Source: JABCYV01 sp963696025
GTDB lineage: Bacteria > Acidobacteriota > Terriglobia > Terriglobales > Acidobacteriaceae
Assembly (NCBI GenBank): GCA_963696025.1
Contig: CAVOII010000006.1
Span: 372,001 to 436,000, forward strand
DNA length: 64,000 bases
Direction: 5' to 3'
Shown: positions 54,070 through 63,445 of the stretch, piece after piece
Layout: each line of letters opens with the position of its first letter
Numbering within the stretch: the stretch's first letter is position 1
Translations under genes and position numbers: made by a program
Notes under the pieces: model-generated
Seen by the model: the letters and a program-made list of their open reading frames with translations, nothing else
Told to the model about the DNA's origin: nothing
Database searches by the model: none

Positions 54070-55412
54070 GATGCCTTGCGAAGCACAATGCCGGATTCGT
54101 AGAGCACGGTTTTTTCCTTCGCCTCTTCCACTCTAACCGAACTTTGAATGATGCTGCTACCGGTACGCTTGTTTCGGAGCAGGTGATTGTCCTCAAACTT
54201 AAGACCGGCGAGTTCGCCGATCTTCCCGAAGAAGTGGTCGGTCTTCACTTCGACGCCCTGAATGATACTGTTCCCGAGCACGATGAGGGAGACTGCTTGC
54301 GGCTTCAGGAGCTGGGCTAGCACTGTGCAGAATCGATGCGTGTCGTTGAAATAGGTGGCAACGTAGTTTGCCCAGCCGGGACCCCCATACTGTCCCTTCT
54401 CGGTGTTGCGGTCGCGGATCGCATCGATAATGTCGGACAACTCCGGCATTTCGAATGCCAACGGAATGGGATCGGAATCGCGTACGGTCTGCCAGAACTT
54501 TCCGAAGCTCTCGGTCTCCCGCGCACCGTTGTAGCCGGTGCCGGAAGTGAAGCCAAGCCAATGCATCTGAGGCCGAGTGTTGCGCGGATAGTGATAGTTA
54601 TTGAGGTAGGGCGGGGATGTGACTAGCAGATCGATAAAGTTCCGCTGGTCCAAGCATTCAAGGGCGGAAAAGATGCTCTTTGAGAAGACCTTGGCTTTTG
54701 GCCGGTAGCGGAGGGTCTTCATGTGTCCTTGCACCCACCCGATGTCTTCGAGCATTAGGTGTAATTTGGCGGACACGCTGAGGCCGACGTTGGCATCTTC
54801 GATGTTCGGCTTATCGACTGCGGCACGTCGCGTCAAGCTGGGCTCGTAGGAGTAATTGGAGAAGCTCACCATCACCGAGCCAAGCCCAAGTCGGAAGATG
54901 TCCCGGATCGTTGCCTCTTCAATTCCGTTGATGAAGTCAAGCGCATAAAGTACCTTCCGCTCGACCTTGGGACTGAATAGCTGTGTCCTGCCGGAGAATC
55001 CTGTTGGAGCCTGCGTACGTGGCTCTCGTTTCCGTGACCCACTTTCGGCTTTCTCCATGAATCGCTCGAAGGCAGCCACCTGCCGCGTCAGATCGTGGAC
55101 CGAAATCCTCATGGCGTGGAGCTTGATCTTGGTTGCGAGGGCAGCGTATGGATTGATTTCAAAACCGACCACGTTCAATCCGTTGACGTAGGCTTCGGCG
55201 AGGGTGGTGCCAACTCCAGCGAATGGGTCGAGCACCCAGCCATCGGAATGTTTTTCGGGAAGGTAGCGGTTGATGGCGTCCTCAACGAAATCCGCGGAGA
55301 ATCCGGCGATCCAAGGCACCCAGCGGTGGAGTGGAAGATTTTTGTTCTTGGCGAAGGAGGAATCCCGAAACCCATTGGTTGCCGGAGGAGCACCGAAGAG
55401 AGTGGTTTGCAT
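54066..55412 (-). CDS. Site-specific DNA methyltransferase (SPPY type)
   Basis: The 448-residue protein has the SAM-binding motif LDPFAGVGTTLAEAYVNGLNVVGFEINPYAA near residues 60-90 and the catalytic motif LLVTSPPYLNNYHYPRN near residue 265, with the SPPY form usual in N4-cytosine (some N6-adenine) enzymes. Motif I precedes motif IV as in alpha-type enzymes. A C-terminal region (HFFGKIGELAGLKFEDNHLLRNKRTGSSII) probably holds target recognition. The ATG-start gene heads the three-gene set followed by a truncated endonuclease, so it may now act as a solitary modification enzyme. Confidence 0.87.
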   Translation of the reverse strand: MQTTLFGAPPATNGFRDSSFAKNKNLPLHRWVPWIAGFSADFVEDAINRYLPEKHSDGWVLDPFAGVGTTLAEAYVNGLNVVGFEINPYAALATKIKLHAMRISVHDLTRQVAAFERFMEKAESGSRKREPRTQAPTGFSGRTQLFSPKVERKVLYALDFINGIEEATIRDIFRLGLGSVMVSFSNYSYEPSLTRRAAVDKPNIEDANVGLSVSAKLHLMLEDIGWVQGHMKTLRYRPKAKVFSKSIFSALECLDQRNFIDLLVTSPPYLNNYHYPRNTRPQMHWLGFTSGTGYNGARETESFGKFWQTVRDSDPIPLAFEMPELSDIIDAIRDRNTEKGQYGGPGWANYVATYFNDTHRFCTVLAQLLKPQAVSLIVLGNSIIQGVEVKTDHFFGKIGELAGLKFEDNHLLRNKRTGSSIIQSSVRVEEAKEKTVLYESGIVLRKAS

Positions 55413-55765
55413 TGGCGTGAATCCTACCAGAGTTTGGTTTTGGGTTCTTGTACAGTTACCGTCGAGTGCATCGTGCAGATTCGTGGGGTCAGAATAGCGA
55501 AACGATGAGGCGAATACAAGGCGAAAATGCCACAGGTGTTGGACGGTGGAGTTGAGCGAACCAGAGCAGTGCTGCCAAACCGAAGCGCTGTGGCAGGGCT
55601 AAAACTAGTTGTCCTGTTTAACCTCCGGAACTGCCTTTCGAATGTACCCTATTTTGTCTATGGTTGCCACAACGGGGCACGCTCCCACGCGACTGCAACA
55701 ATCCAGACCGTTAATGTTTACGCCCAAGCCAACGAGATGCGACTCCGTCTCTGAACGGAGCCCTA
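55413..55765. other. Intergenic region between methyltransferase and IS630
   Basis: No supported gene. It should contain the promoter of the methyltransferase operon. Confidence 0.45.
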
Positions 55766-56930
55766 GTGTAGTGCGTCAAACAGAGCGACGTTTATTCAGG
55801 GTGCGGCGAGCGCGTTTCACTTTTTCCAGGATATCGGCGGCCCGCGCGGTCCAGATGAATGGTTTCGGGCTTTCGTTGTGGCGGTCGATGTAGGTGCCGA
55901 TGGCCATGATGAGTTCTTCCAAGTCGCGGAATACGCCACGCCGGAGCCGATTCTGAGTCAGGTCGCGAAAGAAGCGTTCCACCATGTTGAGCCAGGAGGC
56001 GCTGGTGGGAGTGAAGTGCAGATGAAAGCGCGGATGCCGTGCCAGCCAGCGCTGCACTTTGGGGTGCTTATGGGTAGCGTAGTTATCGCAAATCAAGTGC
56101 AGCTGCCGGTCGGGGGGTATGGTCTGGTCAATCAGACGGAGAAACTTGAGCCATTCCTGATGGCGATGGCGCTCCTGGCACAGGCCAAAGACCTCGCCGT
56201 TGGCGGCATTCAGCGCGGCGAACAAAGTGGCCGTGCCGTTGCGTTTGTAGTCGTGGGTCATGGTAGCGCCGCGTCCGCGCTTCAGCGGCAGTCCGGGTTG
56301 GGTCCGATCCAAGGCTTGAATTTGACTCTTCTCGTCGGCGCACAACACCAGCGCGTGCTCCGGCGGATTGAGATACAGGCCGACGATGTCTTCCAGCTTT
56401 TCGGCGAACGCAGGGTCGTTGCTGATCTTGAAAGTTTCCACGCGATGCGGTTTCAATCCGTGGGCGCGCCAGATGCGGCGCACGCTGGCTTCGCTGATGC
56501 CGACGGCCGCAGCCATAGTGCGCGTGCTCCAGTGACTTGCGTTGCTGGGTTGCTGGCGCGTGGTCATGGTCACCACGCGTTTGGTCAGGCGGGCACCGAT
56601 GGTGGGCTTGCGTCCCGGCCGGTGCGCGTCTCTCTGCAACCCGGCCACGCCCAGCGCCAGGAAACGCTTGCGCCAGCGGGAAACTTTTTTCGGCGTGATC
56701 GCCATGCTGGCGGCGATCTCCTTGTCCGGTTGGCCGGAGGCTGCAAGCAACACGATGCGGGCACGCTCCGCCACCCGCACCGGAAGGGATCGGCTCCGGG
56801 CTTGGGATTCCAACCGCGTCCTTTCCTCCGCACTCAACGTAATGGCTGCGGCGATTCGCATCCGCAAGCGTCTCCTCCATCATAAGACGCGCGCGGATGG
56901 ATAAAGGTTGTTACTTGTGACGCACTACAC
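55766..56930 (-). mobile_element. IS630-family insertion sequence, intact
   Basis: GTGTAGTGCGTCA at 55766 and its complement ending at 56930 bound a 1,165-bp element flanked on both sides by TA (55764-55765 and 56931-56932), the hallmark target duplication of this family. The single transposase frame is unbroken, so this looks like a recent, potentially active insertion. Confidence 0.9.
55776..56867 (-). CDS. IS630-family DDE transposase
   Basis: The 363-residue protein has an N-terminal helix-turn-helix pair (ERARIVLLAASGQPDKEIAASMAITPKKVSRWRKRFLALG, then a second at MAAAVGISEASVRRIWRAHGLKP) and a complete DDE core: LCADEKSQIQALDRTQP (first Asp), HLICDNYATHKHPKV (second Asp), FTPTSASWLNMVERFFRDL (Glu). 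Length and motif spacing are normal for the family. Confidence 0.92.
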   Translation of the reverse strand: MRMRIAAAITLSAEERTRLESQARSRSLPVRVAERARIVLLAASGQPDKEIAASMAITPKKVSRWRKRFLALGVAGLQRDAHRPGRKPTIGARLTKRVVTMTTRQQPSNASHWSTRTMAAAVGISEASVRRIWRAHGLKPHRVETFKISNDPAFAEKLEDIVGLYLNPPEHALVLCADEKSQIQALDRTQPGLPLKRGRGATMTHDYKRNGTATLFAALNAANGEVFGLCQERHRHQEWLKFLRLIDQTIPPDRQLHLICDNYATHKHPKVQRWLARHPRFHLHFTPTSASWLNMVERFFRDLTQNRLRRGVFRDLEELIMAIGTYIDRHNESPKPFIWTARAADILEKVKRARRTLNKRRSV

Positions 56931-56932
56931 TA

Positions 56933-57189
56933 GGTGGAGCGTGCTGGTACCGGGATTCTTGAAATGATCTGTGCGTAATAAATCCGTGTCGAGTGCAAAA
57001 CAGGCCGCATATTCGGAACAAACTGTACATTGATAGACGCAGCGGCAGGCTCTTAGCACTCAAATCTTGCTCGAAATTGCCCCTAACCAAATTCGGGAAT
57101 GGGCCGTGTCGCGAAAAGAAGGTGGCGATGGGCTAGTGTGCGCCGTTGCCAGACGCACGTAGAGTGCAAGAACAAAACAACGGTACTGC
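56933..57189. other. Intergenic region before the XRE pair
   Basis: No gene recognised in this stretch. Confidence 0.4.
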
Positions 57190-57206
57190 GATTGAGGGAC
57201 TATAGT
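57190..57206. promoter_or_regulatory. C-box-like palindromic site upstream of XRE gene 1
   Basis: GATTGAGGGACTATAGT contains the palindromic core GACTATAGTC (57198-57207), the shape of operator boxes bound by small XRE controller proteins. It lies 39 bp upstream of GTG 57246. The same AGGGACTATAGT occurs in front of XRE gene 2 at 38 bp. Confidence 0.65.
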
Positions 57207-57245
57207 CGCTAATACGATGAAGGCACCAGGGTTAATGATGCCGAT

Positions 57246-57527
57246 GTGTCAAAGCCCATCGGTGCTGTCAAGAAACGACTGTCTGGAAATCTTGGCGAGG
57301 CCCTTGGTGTAGAGCTGACCAGGTTACGCGTTGCGCGAGCTTGGACCCAACAAAGGGTGTCAGAGATATTGGGCTACGACGTAACCTATATTCGCCAACT
57401 GGAAAAAGGGACCAAGAGTCCTACGTTGCGAACTTTGTCTCACTTCGCAGAGATTTATTCATTGCGGGTTTCGGTGCTGATCGCGAGAGCGGAACGAATC
57501 CTTGAACGGCAGAGACCACAGAAGTGA
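57246..57527 (+). CDS. XRE-family regulator 1 (small, controller-like)
   Basis: GTG 57246 begins VSKPIGAVKKRLSGNLGEALGVELTRLR, followed by the helix-turn-helix WTQQRVSEILGYDVTYIRQLEKGTKSPTLRTLSHFAEIYSL and a short basic tail; 93 residues. Size and layout match C-protein-like XRE regulators. The start is supported by its identical N-terminus (KPIGA-KKR) in regulator 2 and by equal spacing to the shared upstream palindrome. It converges with regulator 2. Confidence 0.82.
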   Translation: MSKPIGAVKKRLSGNLGEALGVELTRLRVARAWTQQRVSEILGYDVTYIRQLEKGTKSPTLRTLSHFAEIYSLRVSVLIARAERILERQRPQK

Positions 57528-57577
57528 ATTGACGACTCCAAAGTACGGCCGCTGGCGGCAGATGTTATTGGAAGCGA

Positions 57578-57865
57578 CTACTGTGACGTTGCGCTTGGCT
57601 TGCCCTGTTCGACCCGGCGCTCACCCGCAATGACTAAATCGGATAATTTAATGGAGAAGAGCAAGGCCATTGCGGCGAGAAGTTCCCCGGTCGTGTTTGC
57701 GCCCATCTCAGTGCTGCGGACCCACTTTTCACTATAGCCGAGTAGATGCGCGACGTCTGCCTGCGACCATCCACGTGACGTTCGGAGAGCTGTAATCTCA
57801 GCACCGATCGCCCTGGCGAGTGTAGTCGCCTCCCGCTTCTTGTCAGCGCCTATCGGCTTAGCCAC
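57578..57865 (-). CDS. XRE-family regulator 2, convergent paralogue
   Basis: From GTG 57865 the 95-residue protein reads VAKPIGADKKREATTLARAIGAEITALRTSRGWSQADVAHLLGYSEKWVRSTEMGANTTGELLAAMALLFSIKLSDLVIAGERR. The helix-turn-helix is GWSQADVAHLLGYSEKWVRSTEMG. It is a diverged paralogue of 57246-57527 in the opposite orientation, 50 bp apart at the 3' ends. An ATG start at 57889 is possible but would put the palindrome only 14 bp upstream. Confidence 0.8.
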   Translation of the reverse strand: MAKPIGADKKREATTLARAIGAEITALRTSRGWSQADVAHLLGYSEKWVRSTEMGANTTGELLAAMALLFSIKLSDLVIAGERRVEQGKPSATSQ

Positions 57866-57903
57866 GGAAACATCGTGGCCCATTGACACTCAATGATTCA
57901 GGT

Positions 57904-57920
57904 ACTATAGTCCCTGATTG
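57904..57920. promoter_or_regulatory. C-box-like palindromic site upstream of XRE gene 2
   Basis: On the minus strand this reads CAATCAGGGACTATAGT, sharing the 12 bases AGGGACTATAGT with the site at 57190-57206. It is 38 bp upstream of GTG 57865 and also lies in the leader of the divergent sigma factor gene at 58015. Confidence 0.65.
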
Positions 57921-58014
57921 AGGGGAAAGAGACGCACTGCCCTAGCAACAAAGCAACGGTCCTAGCTCCGCGTACCTACCCCTTCAGCGGTTCGGGAGGC
58001 GCAACAGAGACAAC

Positions 58015-58767
58015 ATGAGTTTCTCGGTCGCCCGGTATTTCCCAGGTATCTTGGGCAGATCGTCCGCGTCGGGCCAGACGGAAGTTGAAGACTGCGAGCG
58101 CTTGTCCGAAGTGGAAAACGTCCGACACGAGCAAATCTCGACCTGGTCAGGCAACGGTTCGGACCCTGTCACTTCTTTAAATACAAATTCCGACGAAGCC
58201 TTGATTGCCCTCATTTGTCACGGTGACAGAGAGGCCTTGGCTGGCCTGTTCCGCCGCTACGCACGCTTAATCCGTTGTGTCGCTTATCGTGTCCTGCGAG
58301 ACCAATCCGAAGCAGACGACTTGCTGCAGGACATCTTTCTATTGATTCATCGCCTTTGCGGAACCTTTGACAGTTCCAGAGGGCCAGCGCGGTTCTGGAT
58401 TCTTCAAATGACTCACCGCCGCGCCCTCTGCCGCCGCCGGTACTTGACGACCCGTCATTTTTATAGTCGGGTCGATCTTGACGATGTGGCTGACGGGCTA
58501 AGAGACCCGCAATTCAGTCTCGGGCGGTTTTCCGGGTCATTCGAGGAAATGTTTGGAACCGAGAGAGTACAGCAGGTGATTGCCGCATTATCGGAAAATC
58601 AGCGCCAGACGTTGCGACTCTGCTTTGTCGAGGGCTATACCTTCGATGAAATCGCTAAAAAGCTGGGTCAGTCTAGAGGAAACGTTAAACACTACTACTT
58701 TCGGGGACTCGACAAGTTGCGAAAGGAGCTTCTCGGTAGCAAATTGCAGCGCGAGAGAGCAATATGA
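58015..58767 (+). CDS. ECF-type RNA polymerase sigma factor
   Basis: The 250-residue protein has a divergent 60-residue N-terminus, then region 2 (DEALIALICHGDREALAGLFRRYARLIRCVAYRVLRDQSEADDLLQDIFLLIHRLCGTFDSSRGPARFWILQMTHRRALCRRR) and region 4 (IAALSENQRQTLRLCFVEGYTFDEIAKKLGQSRGNVKHYYFRGLDKLRKELLG). It directs RNA polymerase to an envelope- or nutrient-related regulon. The next gene encodes its probable anti-sigma factor, 33 bp downstream. Confidence 0.9.
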   Translation: MSFSVARYFPGILGRSSASGQTEVEDCERLSEVENVRHEQISTWSGNGSDPVTSLNTNSDEALIALICHGDREALAGLFRRYARLIRCVAYRVLRDQSEADDLLQDIFLLIHRLCGTFDSSRGPARFWILQMTHRRALCRRRYLTTRHFYSRVDLDDVADGLRDPQFSLGRFSGSFEEMFGTERVQQVIAALSENQRQTLRLCFVEGYTFDEIAKKLGQSRGNVKHYYFRGLDKLRKELLGSKLQRERAI

Positions 58768-58800
58768 TAAAAGGTTGCGTCAAACTGAGGGGCGGGGGCG

Positions 58801-60123
58801 TTGTCGCAAAGCGAACCCCATGACGAGTTCCTTGAACTCTGTGCCATTTCGACCTCGGGCCAGCTAAGCGAGGAAGAACGGAGAAGGTTAGAGGAGCATC
58901 TTGCGGTTTGCGAGTCTTGCCGGGAGGCTCTTCGCGAGTATGAAGCGGTCGCGGACGGGGCGATTCCGGCGATCGCAGCAAGCGAAGATGCAGACAATAT
59001 AGAAGACGTAACCCCAGGTCCCGGCTGGTCACAGAACAAGGCAGAGAAAGCGTTCTTCGAGCGTTTAGCCAATGAAGAAGGCCAGGGTCCTGGCAAGTTC
59101 GACGTCCCCGAGGGGGTTTCGAGCAAACCACAGCGGCTCGCCCCGTATCCCAATGGACCGACCTGGCATCAGGTGTGGTTGCTGTATGCCGCTGGAATTC
59201 TGCTCTTCGCCACCCTCGGTTTCTATGCCTATCGAGTTCGTACCCAGCGCCGTGGGGATCGCGACGCGCCTGGCCCGTCACAGCTAGCCGAGCAAAAGGA
59301 ACTCCCCGTTGCCCTCGAAGAGCAACTAAGTGACGCCGGGCATGAACGTGAGATTACACAGGCTGAGATTCGACAGCGTGACAAGCAGATCGCGGATCTT
59401 CGGCGCGAACTCGCTAAGGAGTCGGCGAATATCACTCAAATGAAAGCGGCACAAAAGCAATTGGAGAATGATCTGCGCACTAGCCAGGAAGGCAGAGAGG
59501 ACGTAGCCAAGCAGAAGACCGATCTGGGACACAAGTTGGATGCGGCGGCGAACAATTCACGCACTCTCGAGGACAAATTGGATTCTCTGGCCGAACAGTC
59601 TGCCAGAGACGCAGCTCGCGCCAAGCTTCTAGTGGCCAAAAACAACGAGTTGACACATTTGCTCGAAGATCGCGAAGCGGCACTTGAGCGGCAGGATCAA
59701 CTTCTAGCTCACGACAAAGACATCCGCGACCTGATGGGCGCCCGCGATCTTTATATTGCAGAGGTCTACGACATCGCCCGCACGGGTGAAACCAAGAAAC
59801 CCTATGGACGGGTGTTCTACACACGGGGAAAATCATTGATCTTCTACGCCTACGACCTCGACCAGGAGGCGGAAGCCAAGACCGCAAACTCTTTCCAGGC
59901 GTGGGGGCGTCGCGGACCGGATCGACAACAGGCCCTCAATTTGGGTATCTTTTACGAAGACAACCTTGCCCGGAAACGATGGATTTTGAAATGCGAAGAT
60001 CCCAAAGCATTAAGGCAAATCGACGGGGTATTCGTGACCGTCGAGCCAAACGGGGGTAGCCACAAACCCAGTGGCAAATCACTTCTATTTGCTTACCTCA
60101 AGCTGAATCCAAATCATCCGTAA
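58801..60123 (+). CDS. Membrane anti-sigma factor with zinc finger and coiled coil
   Basis: TTG 58801 follows a GGGGCGGGGG stretch. Residues 9-45 form an anti-sigma zinc finger (ELCAISTSGQLSEEERRRLEEHLAVCESCREAL, an H-x3-C-x2-C unit). One membrane helix lies near 125-145 (VWLLYAAGILLFATLGFYAY). Residues about 165-310 are a long coiled coil (EQLSDAGHEREITQAEIRQRDKQIADLRRELAKESANITQMKAAQKQLEND...). The C-terminal ~130 residues (ARDLYIAEVYDIARTGETKKPYGRVFYTRGKSLIFYAYDLDQ ... AWGRRGPD) resemble the RskA-type extracytoplasmic domain. It should hold the sigma factor inactive until an envelope signal is sensed. Confidence 0.85.
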   Translation: MSQSEPHDEFLELCAISTSGQLSEEERRRLEEHLAVCESCREALREYEAVADGAIPAIAASEDADNIEDVTPGPGWSQNKAEKAFFERLANEEGQGPGKFDVPEGVSSKPQRLAPYPNGPTWHQVWLLYAAGILLFATLGFYAYRVRTQRRGDRDAPGPSQLAEQKELPVALEEQLSDAGHEREITQAEIRQRDKQIADLRRELAKESANITQMKAAQKQLENDLRTSQEGREDVAKQKTDLGHKLDAAANNSRTLEDKLDSLAEQSARDAARAKLLVAKNNELTHLLEDREAALERQDQLLAHDKDIRDLMGARDLYIAEVYDIARTGETKKPYGRVFYTRGKSLIFYAYDLDQEAEAKTANSFQAWGRRGPDRQQALNLGIFYEDNLARKRWILKCEDPKALRQIDGVFVTVEPNGGSHKPSGKSLLFAYLKLNPNHP

Positions 60124-60250
60124 TTCTGGTTGTCCTGCCTCGCTCTCGATCCAATTCATCCTAGAATGGAGATCACGTGGTACCGCCGCCCATCGTCCCG
60201 TGAACAACGGATGAGTGCCTGAAAATCCGTTGGTCGCTGGAGAGTACGAG

Positions 60251-63200
60251 ATGCGCCTTTCCGGGATTGCTCGCCGTGTCGCTTGCGCTTTAGTGTTGGT
60301 CCTTTCGGTTTTTGCGCAATCACCGAATGGGAATATCAATGGCTCGGTACAGGATCCCTCGAATGGAGCAATCGTCGCGGCCGAGATCGTGGCGGTCAAC
60401 GACGTGACCGGCGTGCAGTACACGACCAAAACCAATAGCGAGGGGATTTTCGTTCTGCCGAACCTGCCTCCCGGTCCTTACCGAGTTCAGGTGTCCAAAA
60501 TCGGATTCAAGACCATCATCAAGCCTGACATTGTTCTCAATGTGCAAGACGCGCTGTCACTCAACTTTACTCTGCCGGTCGGTGCGGCGTATGAGGTATT
60601 GACTGTGGAGGGTGGAGCACCGCTGGTAAACACAGAGAATGCCACGGTAAGCACCGTGATAGATCGGCAGTTTGCGGAAAATCTGCCGATGAACGGACGG
60701 AGTTTCCAAACCCTGATCGAGCTCACGCCCGGTGTGGTGGTTACCGCGACCAATTACGAAGACAACGGCCAATTCAGCGTTAACGGGCAACGTGCTGCTT
60801 CGAATTATTGGATGGTTGACGGGGTCAGCGCAAATATCGGCATTGGTCCTGTATTCGGCGGAGGCAACGGAATTGGAGGAGCGGTTGGATCTTTTAGCGC
60901 GTTAGGTGGGACTAACAGCATCGTTTCGGTGGATGCCTTGCAGGAGTTCCGCATTCAGACCTCTACGTTTGCTCCTGAGTTTGGTCGAACGCCGGGGGGA
61001 CAGATATCCATTGTGACACGATCTGGCACGAACCGGTTTCATGGAACCGCTTTTGATTACTTGAGAAACGACGTTTTTGACGCTAAGAATTGGTTCAACG
61101 GATATACCAACAATCCGCCCCTGCCGAAATCTAAGGAACGCCAGAACGATTTTGGAGGCACGTTCAACGGTCCCATTGGCAAAGACAAAACCTTCTTCTT
61201 TTTCTCCTATGAAGGACTTCGCCTGCGCCTCCCTCAAACGTCGTTAACCACAGTTCCAGATCTGGCATCGCGACAAAATGCCCATGTTAGTGTTCGGCCG
61301 CTCTTAGACGCCTACCCGTTGCCGAACGGGCCGGACGATCCATCAACTGGCGTGGCACAGTTCAACGCGAGCTACTCCAATCCAGCGTCGCTTGATGCCT
61401 ACAGTTTGAGAGTCGATCACCGACTGAACCAGAGATGGACGGTGTTTGGGCGTTACAACTATTCACCATCTGAATTTGCCGATCGCGGCGGTACGGGCGG
61501 GAACAGTGCACTCAGCAACCTCCAGTGGAGCCGCATCACAACCCACACGGCGACGGCGGCAGGAACGTGGACGATTTCTCACACAATGACCAACGACTTA
61601 CGATTCAACTACAGCCACGTCAATGCGAACGGTTTTGATTCGTTGGATAGCTTCGGCGGAGCTGTGCCCCTAAGCGCGCCTCCGTTTCCGGCTTCATTTA
61701 CCGAGCAGAACGCGCAGTTTGGTCTTGGGATTTTCAGCCTTAAGGGTGAGGGAATCATCCTGGGAAAACAAGCCCAGGACATCCAGCGGCAAATCAATGT
61801 AGTCGATGGCTTCTCGTGGCAGAAGGGACTTCACAGTCTCAAGTTCGGAGTCGATTATCGCCATCTGGCTCCCATATTCCGACCGGTGAATTACGACCAA
61901 GCCGTGATTTTCACGGATGTGCCGTCGGCGGAAATGGGGAATGCAGCATTCAGTGAGATAACCTCGCGCGACAATGTCAACTTAGGATTCAACAACCTTG
62001 GAGCCTATGCACAAGATACCTGGCACGCCCTGCCGCGACTGACATTGACCTACGGTCTCCGATGGGATGTTGACTATAAACCATCGTCGACGCCGAATAT
62101 TCCGGCTGTCACGGGCTATAGCCAGACAAATTTCGCAAACTTGAACTTTGCCAGTCTCGGCAGGCCTGCTTTCGCCACAAGGTTTGCGAACTTAGCTCCC
62201 CGAATCGGATTCGCGTATGAGGTGGGACCGGCTGCAGGGTGGCAAACGGTTGTGCGGGGAGGTTTCGGAGTCTTCTACGACTTGGTAAGTTCTGAGGTGG
62301 GGAACGTTCTCAACTCACTCTCGTTCGAACCTCCATTCGGAAATCAGATGTTTTATTCTAATGCGCCGTATCCCTTGACGGCGGCACAGTCAGCGCCAAT
62401 CCCGATCCCGACATCGGCCAGTTTCGCACAGTCCTTTTTTGTATTTAATCCTAACTTGAAATTGCCGTACACGTTGGAATGGAACGGAGCACTTCAGCAG
62501 GCATTAGGGAAGGGTGAAACTCTCTCCGCCTCGTACGTCGGGGCCTCCGGAAAAAGGCTGCTGCAAACAACTACAATCTTGGGCCCACAGCCAACGTTCC
62601 CAGGCGCGACCTTTCCCGGAGGGTCATTCGTCGACAATACCGCGGACTCGAAATACAACGCTCTGCAACTTCAATATCAAAGACGTTTGTCCAGAGGTCT
62701 CCAAGCCATTGCATCGTACAGCTGGTCGCACTCTATAGACAACGCCTCGGCCGGATCGTATGGCAATGGCTCCAATCTGGGCGCTCCAGGCAATGTCAAC
62801 AAGAACCGTGGAGACTCTGATTTTGATATTCGGAACGCTTTATCAGGAGCGCTGACTTACGACATCCCAACGCCCACCAAAAATGCATTGGTGAAGGCGG
62901 TGTTGGGTGGCTGGTCCTGTGAAAACCTGCTCCTCGTCAGGTCTGCGCCCCCCATCGATATCAGTGATGTGAATTTCTTTCAGTTGAATGGCGGGTTGCA
63001 GGTGAATATTCGGCCCGACATTGTCCCCGGAGAACCGGCCTATCTCTATGGAAGGCAATACCCCGGTGGGAAGGCGCTGAACCCATCAGCGTTTGCCAGT
63101 CCGCCGGTTGACCCGAGTACAGGCAATCCAATTCGCCAAGGGGACCTTTCCCGAAACTGGTTGCGTGGATTTGGAGCTGTCCAATGGGATTTCGCCCTAC

Positions 63201-63445
63201 ATCGGCAAATACCGATCCACGAATCGGTGAAACTGGAATTCCGGGTCGAGATGTTCAACGTCATGAACCATCCCAATTTCGGGCCACCCAGCACGTCTTT
63301 TGGGCTAGCTGGGTTCGGTTTGGCAACCACTACTCTTGCCCAAAGTCTTTCGGGTACCGGAAGCGGCGGAGCCGGAGGTTTCAATCCTCTGTACCAGATT
63401 GGGGGGCCACGATCGATGCAATTTGCGTTGAAAGCGATTTTCTGA
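60251..63445 (+). CDS. Oar-like TonB-dependent receptor with carboxypeptidase-regulatory domain
   Basis: ATG 60251 follows GGAGAG. The protein has about 1,064 residues: signal peptide (RVACALVLVLSVFAQ), a carboxypeptidase-regulatory-like domain (GNINGSVQDPSNGAIVAAEIVAVNDVTGVQYTTKTNSEGIFVLPNLPPGPYRVQVSKIGFKTI), a plug domain (NTENATVSTVIDRQFAENLPMNGRSFQTLIELTPGVV, FSVNGQRAASNYWMVDGVSANIG) and a long beta-barrel ending in an aromatic residue (MQFALKAIF). This Oar-type layout is greatly expanded in Acidobacteriota. The ligand is unknown, probably a polymer breakdown product or peptide. The sigma/anti-sigma pair immediately upstream may control it. Confidence 0.9.
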   Translation: MRLSGIARRVACALVLVLSVFAQSPNGNINGSVQDPSNGAIVAAEIVAVNDVTGVQYTTKTNSEGIFVLPNLPPGPYRVQVSKIGFKTIIKPDIVLNVQDALSLNFTLPVGAAYEVLTVEGGAPLVNTENATVSTVIDRQFAENLPMNGRSFQTLIELTPGVVVTATNYEDNGQFSVNGQRAASNYWMVDGVSANIGIGPVFGGGNGIGGAVGSFSALGGTNSIVSVDALQEFRIQTSTFAPEFGRTPGGQISIVTRSGTNRFHGTAFDYLRNDVFDAKNWFNGYTNNPPLPKSKERQNDFGGTFNGPIGKDKTFFFFSYEGLRLRLPQTSLTTVPDLASRQNAHVSVRPLLDAYPLPNGPDDPSTGVAQFNASYSNPASLDAYSLRVDHRLNQRWTVFGRYNYSPSEFADRGGTGGNSALSNLQWSRITTHTATAAGTWTISHTMTNDLRFNYSHVNANGFDSLDSFGGAVPLSAPPFPASFTEQNAQFGLGIFSLKGEGIILGKQAQDIQRQINVVDGFSWQKGLHSLKFGVDYRHLAPIFRPVNYDQAVIFTDVPSAEMGNAAFSEITSRDNVNLGFNNLGAYAQDTWHALPRLTLTYGLRWDVDYKPSSTPNIPAVTGYSQTNFANLNFASLGRPAFATRFANLAPRIGFAYEVGPAAGWQTVVRGGFGVFYDLVSSEVGNVLNSLSFEPPFGNQMFYSNAPYPLTAAQSAPIPIPTSASFAQSFFVFNPNLKLPYTLEWNGALQQALGKGETLSASYVGASGKRLLQTTTILGPQPTFPGATFPGGSFVDNTADSKYNALQLQYQRRLSRGLQAIASYSWSHSIDNASAGSYGNGSNLGAPGNVNKNRGDSDFDIRNALSGALTYDIPTPTKNALVKAVLGGWSCENLLLVRSAPPIDISDVNFFQLNGGLQVNIRPDIVPGEPAYLYGRQYPGGKALNPSAFASPPVDPSTGNPIRQGDLSRNWLRGFGAVQWDFALHRQIPIHESVKLEFRVEMFNVMNHPNFGPPSTSFGLAGFGLATTTLAQSLSGTGSGGAGGFNPLYQIGGPRSMQFALKAIF

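Noticed and set aside
55878..56885. Long plus-strand frame opposite the IS630 transposase
   Set aside because: The minus-strand frame has all DDE motifs and correct IS ends; the opposite frame is an antisense shadow.
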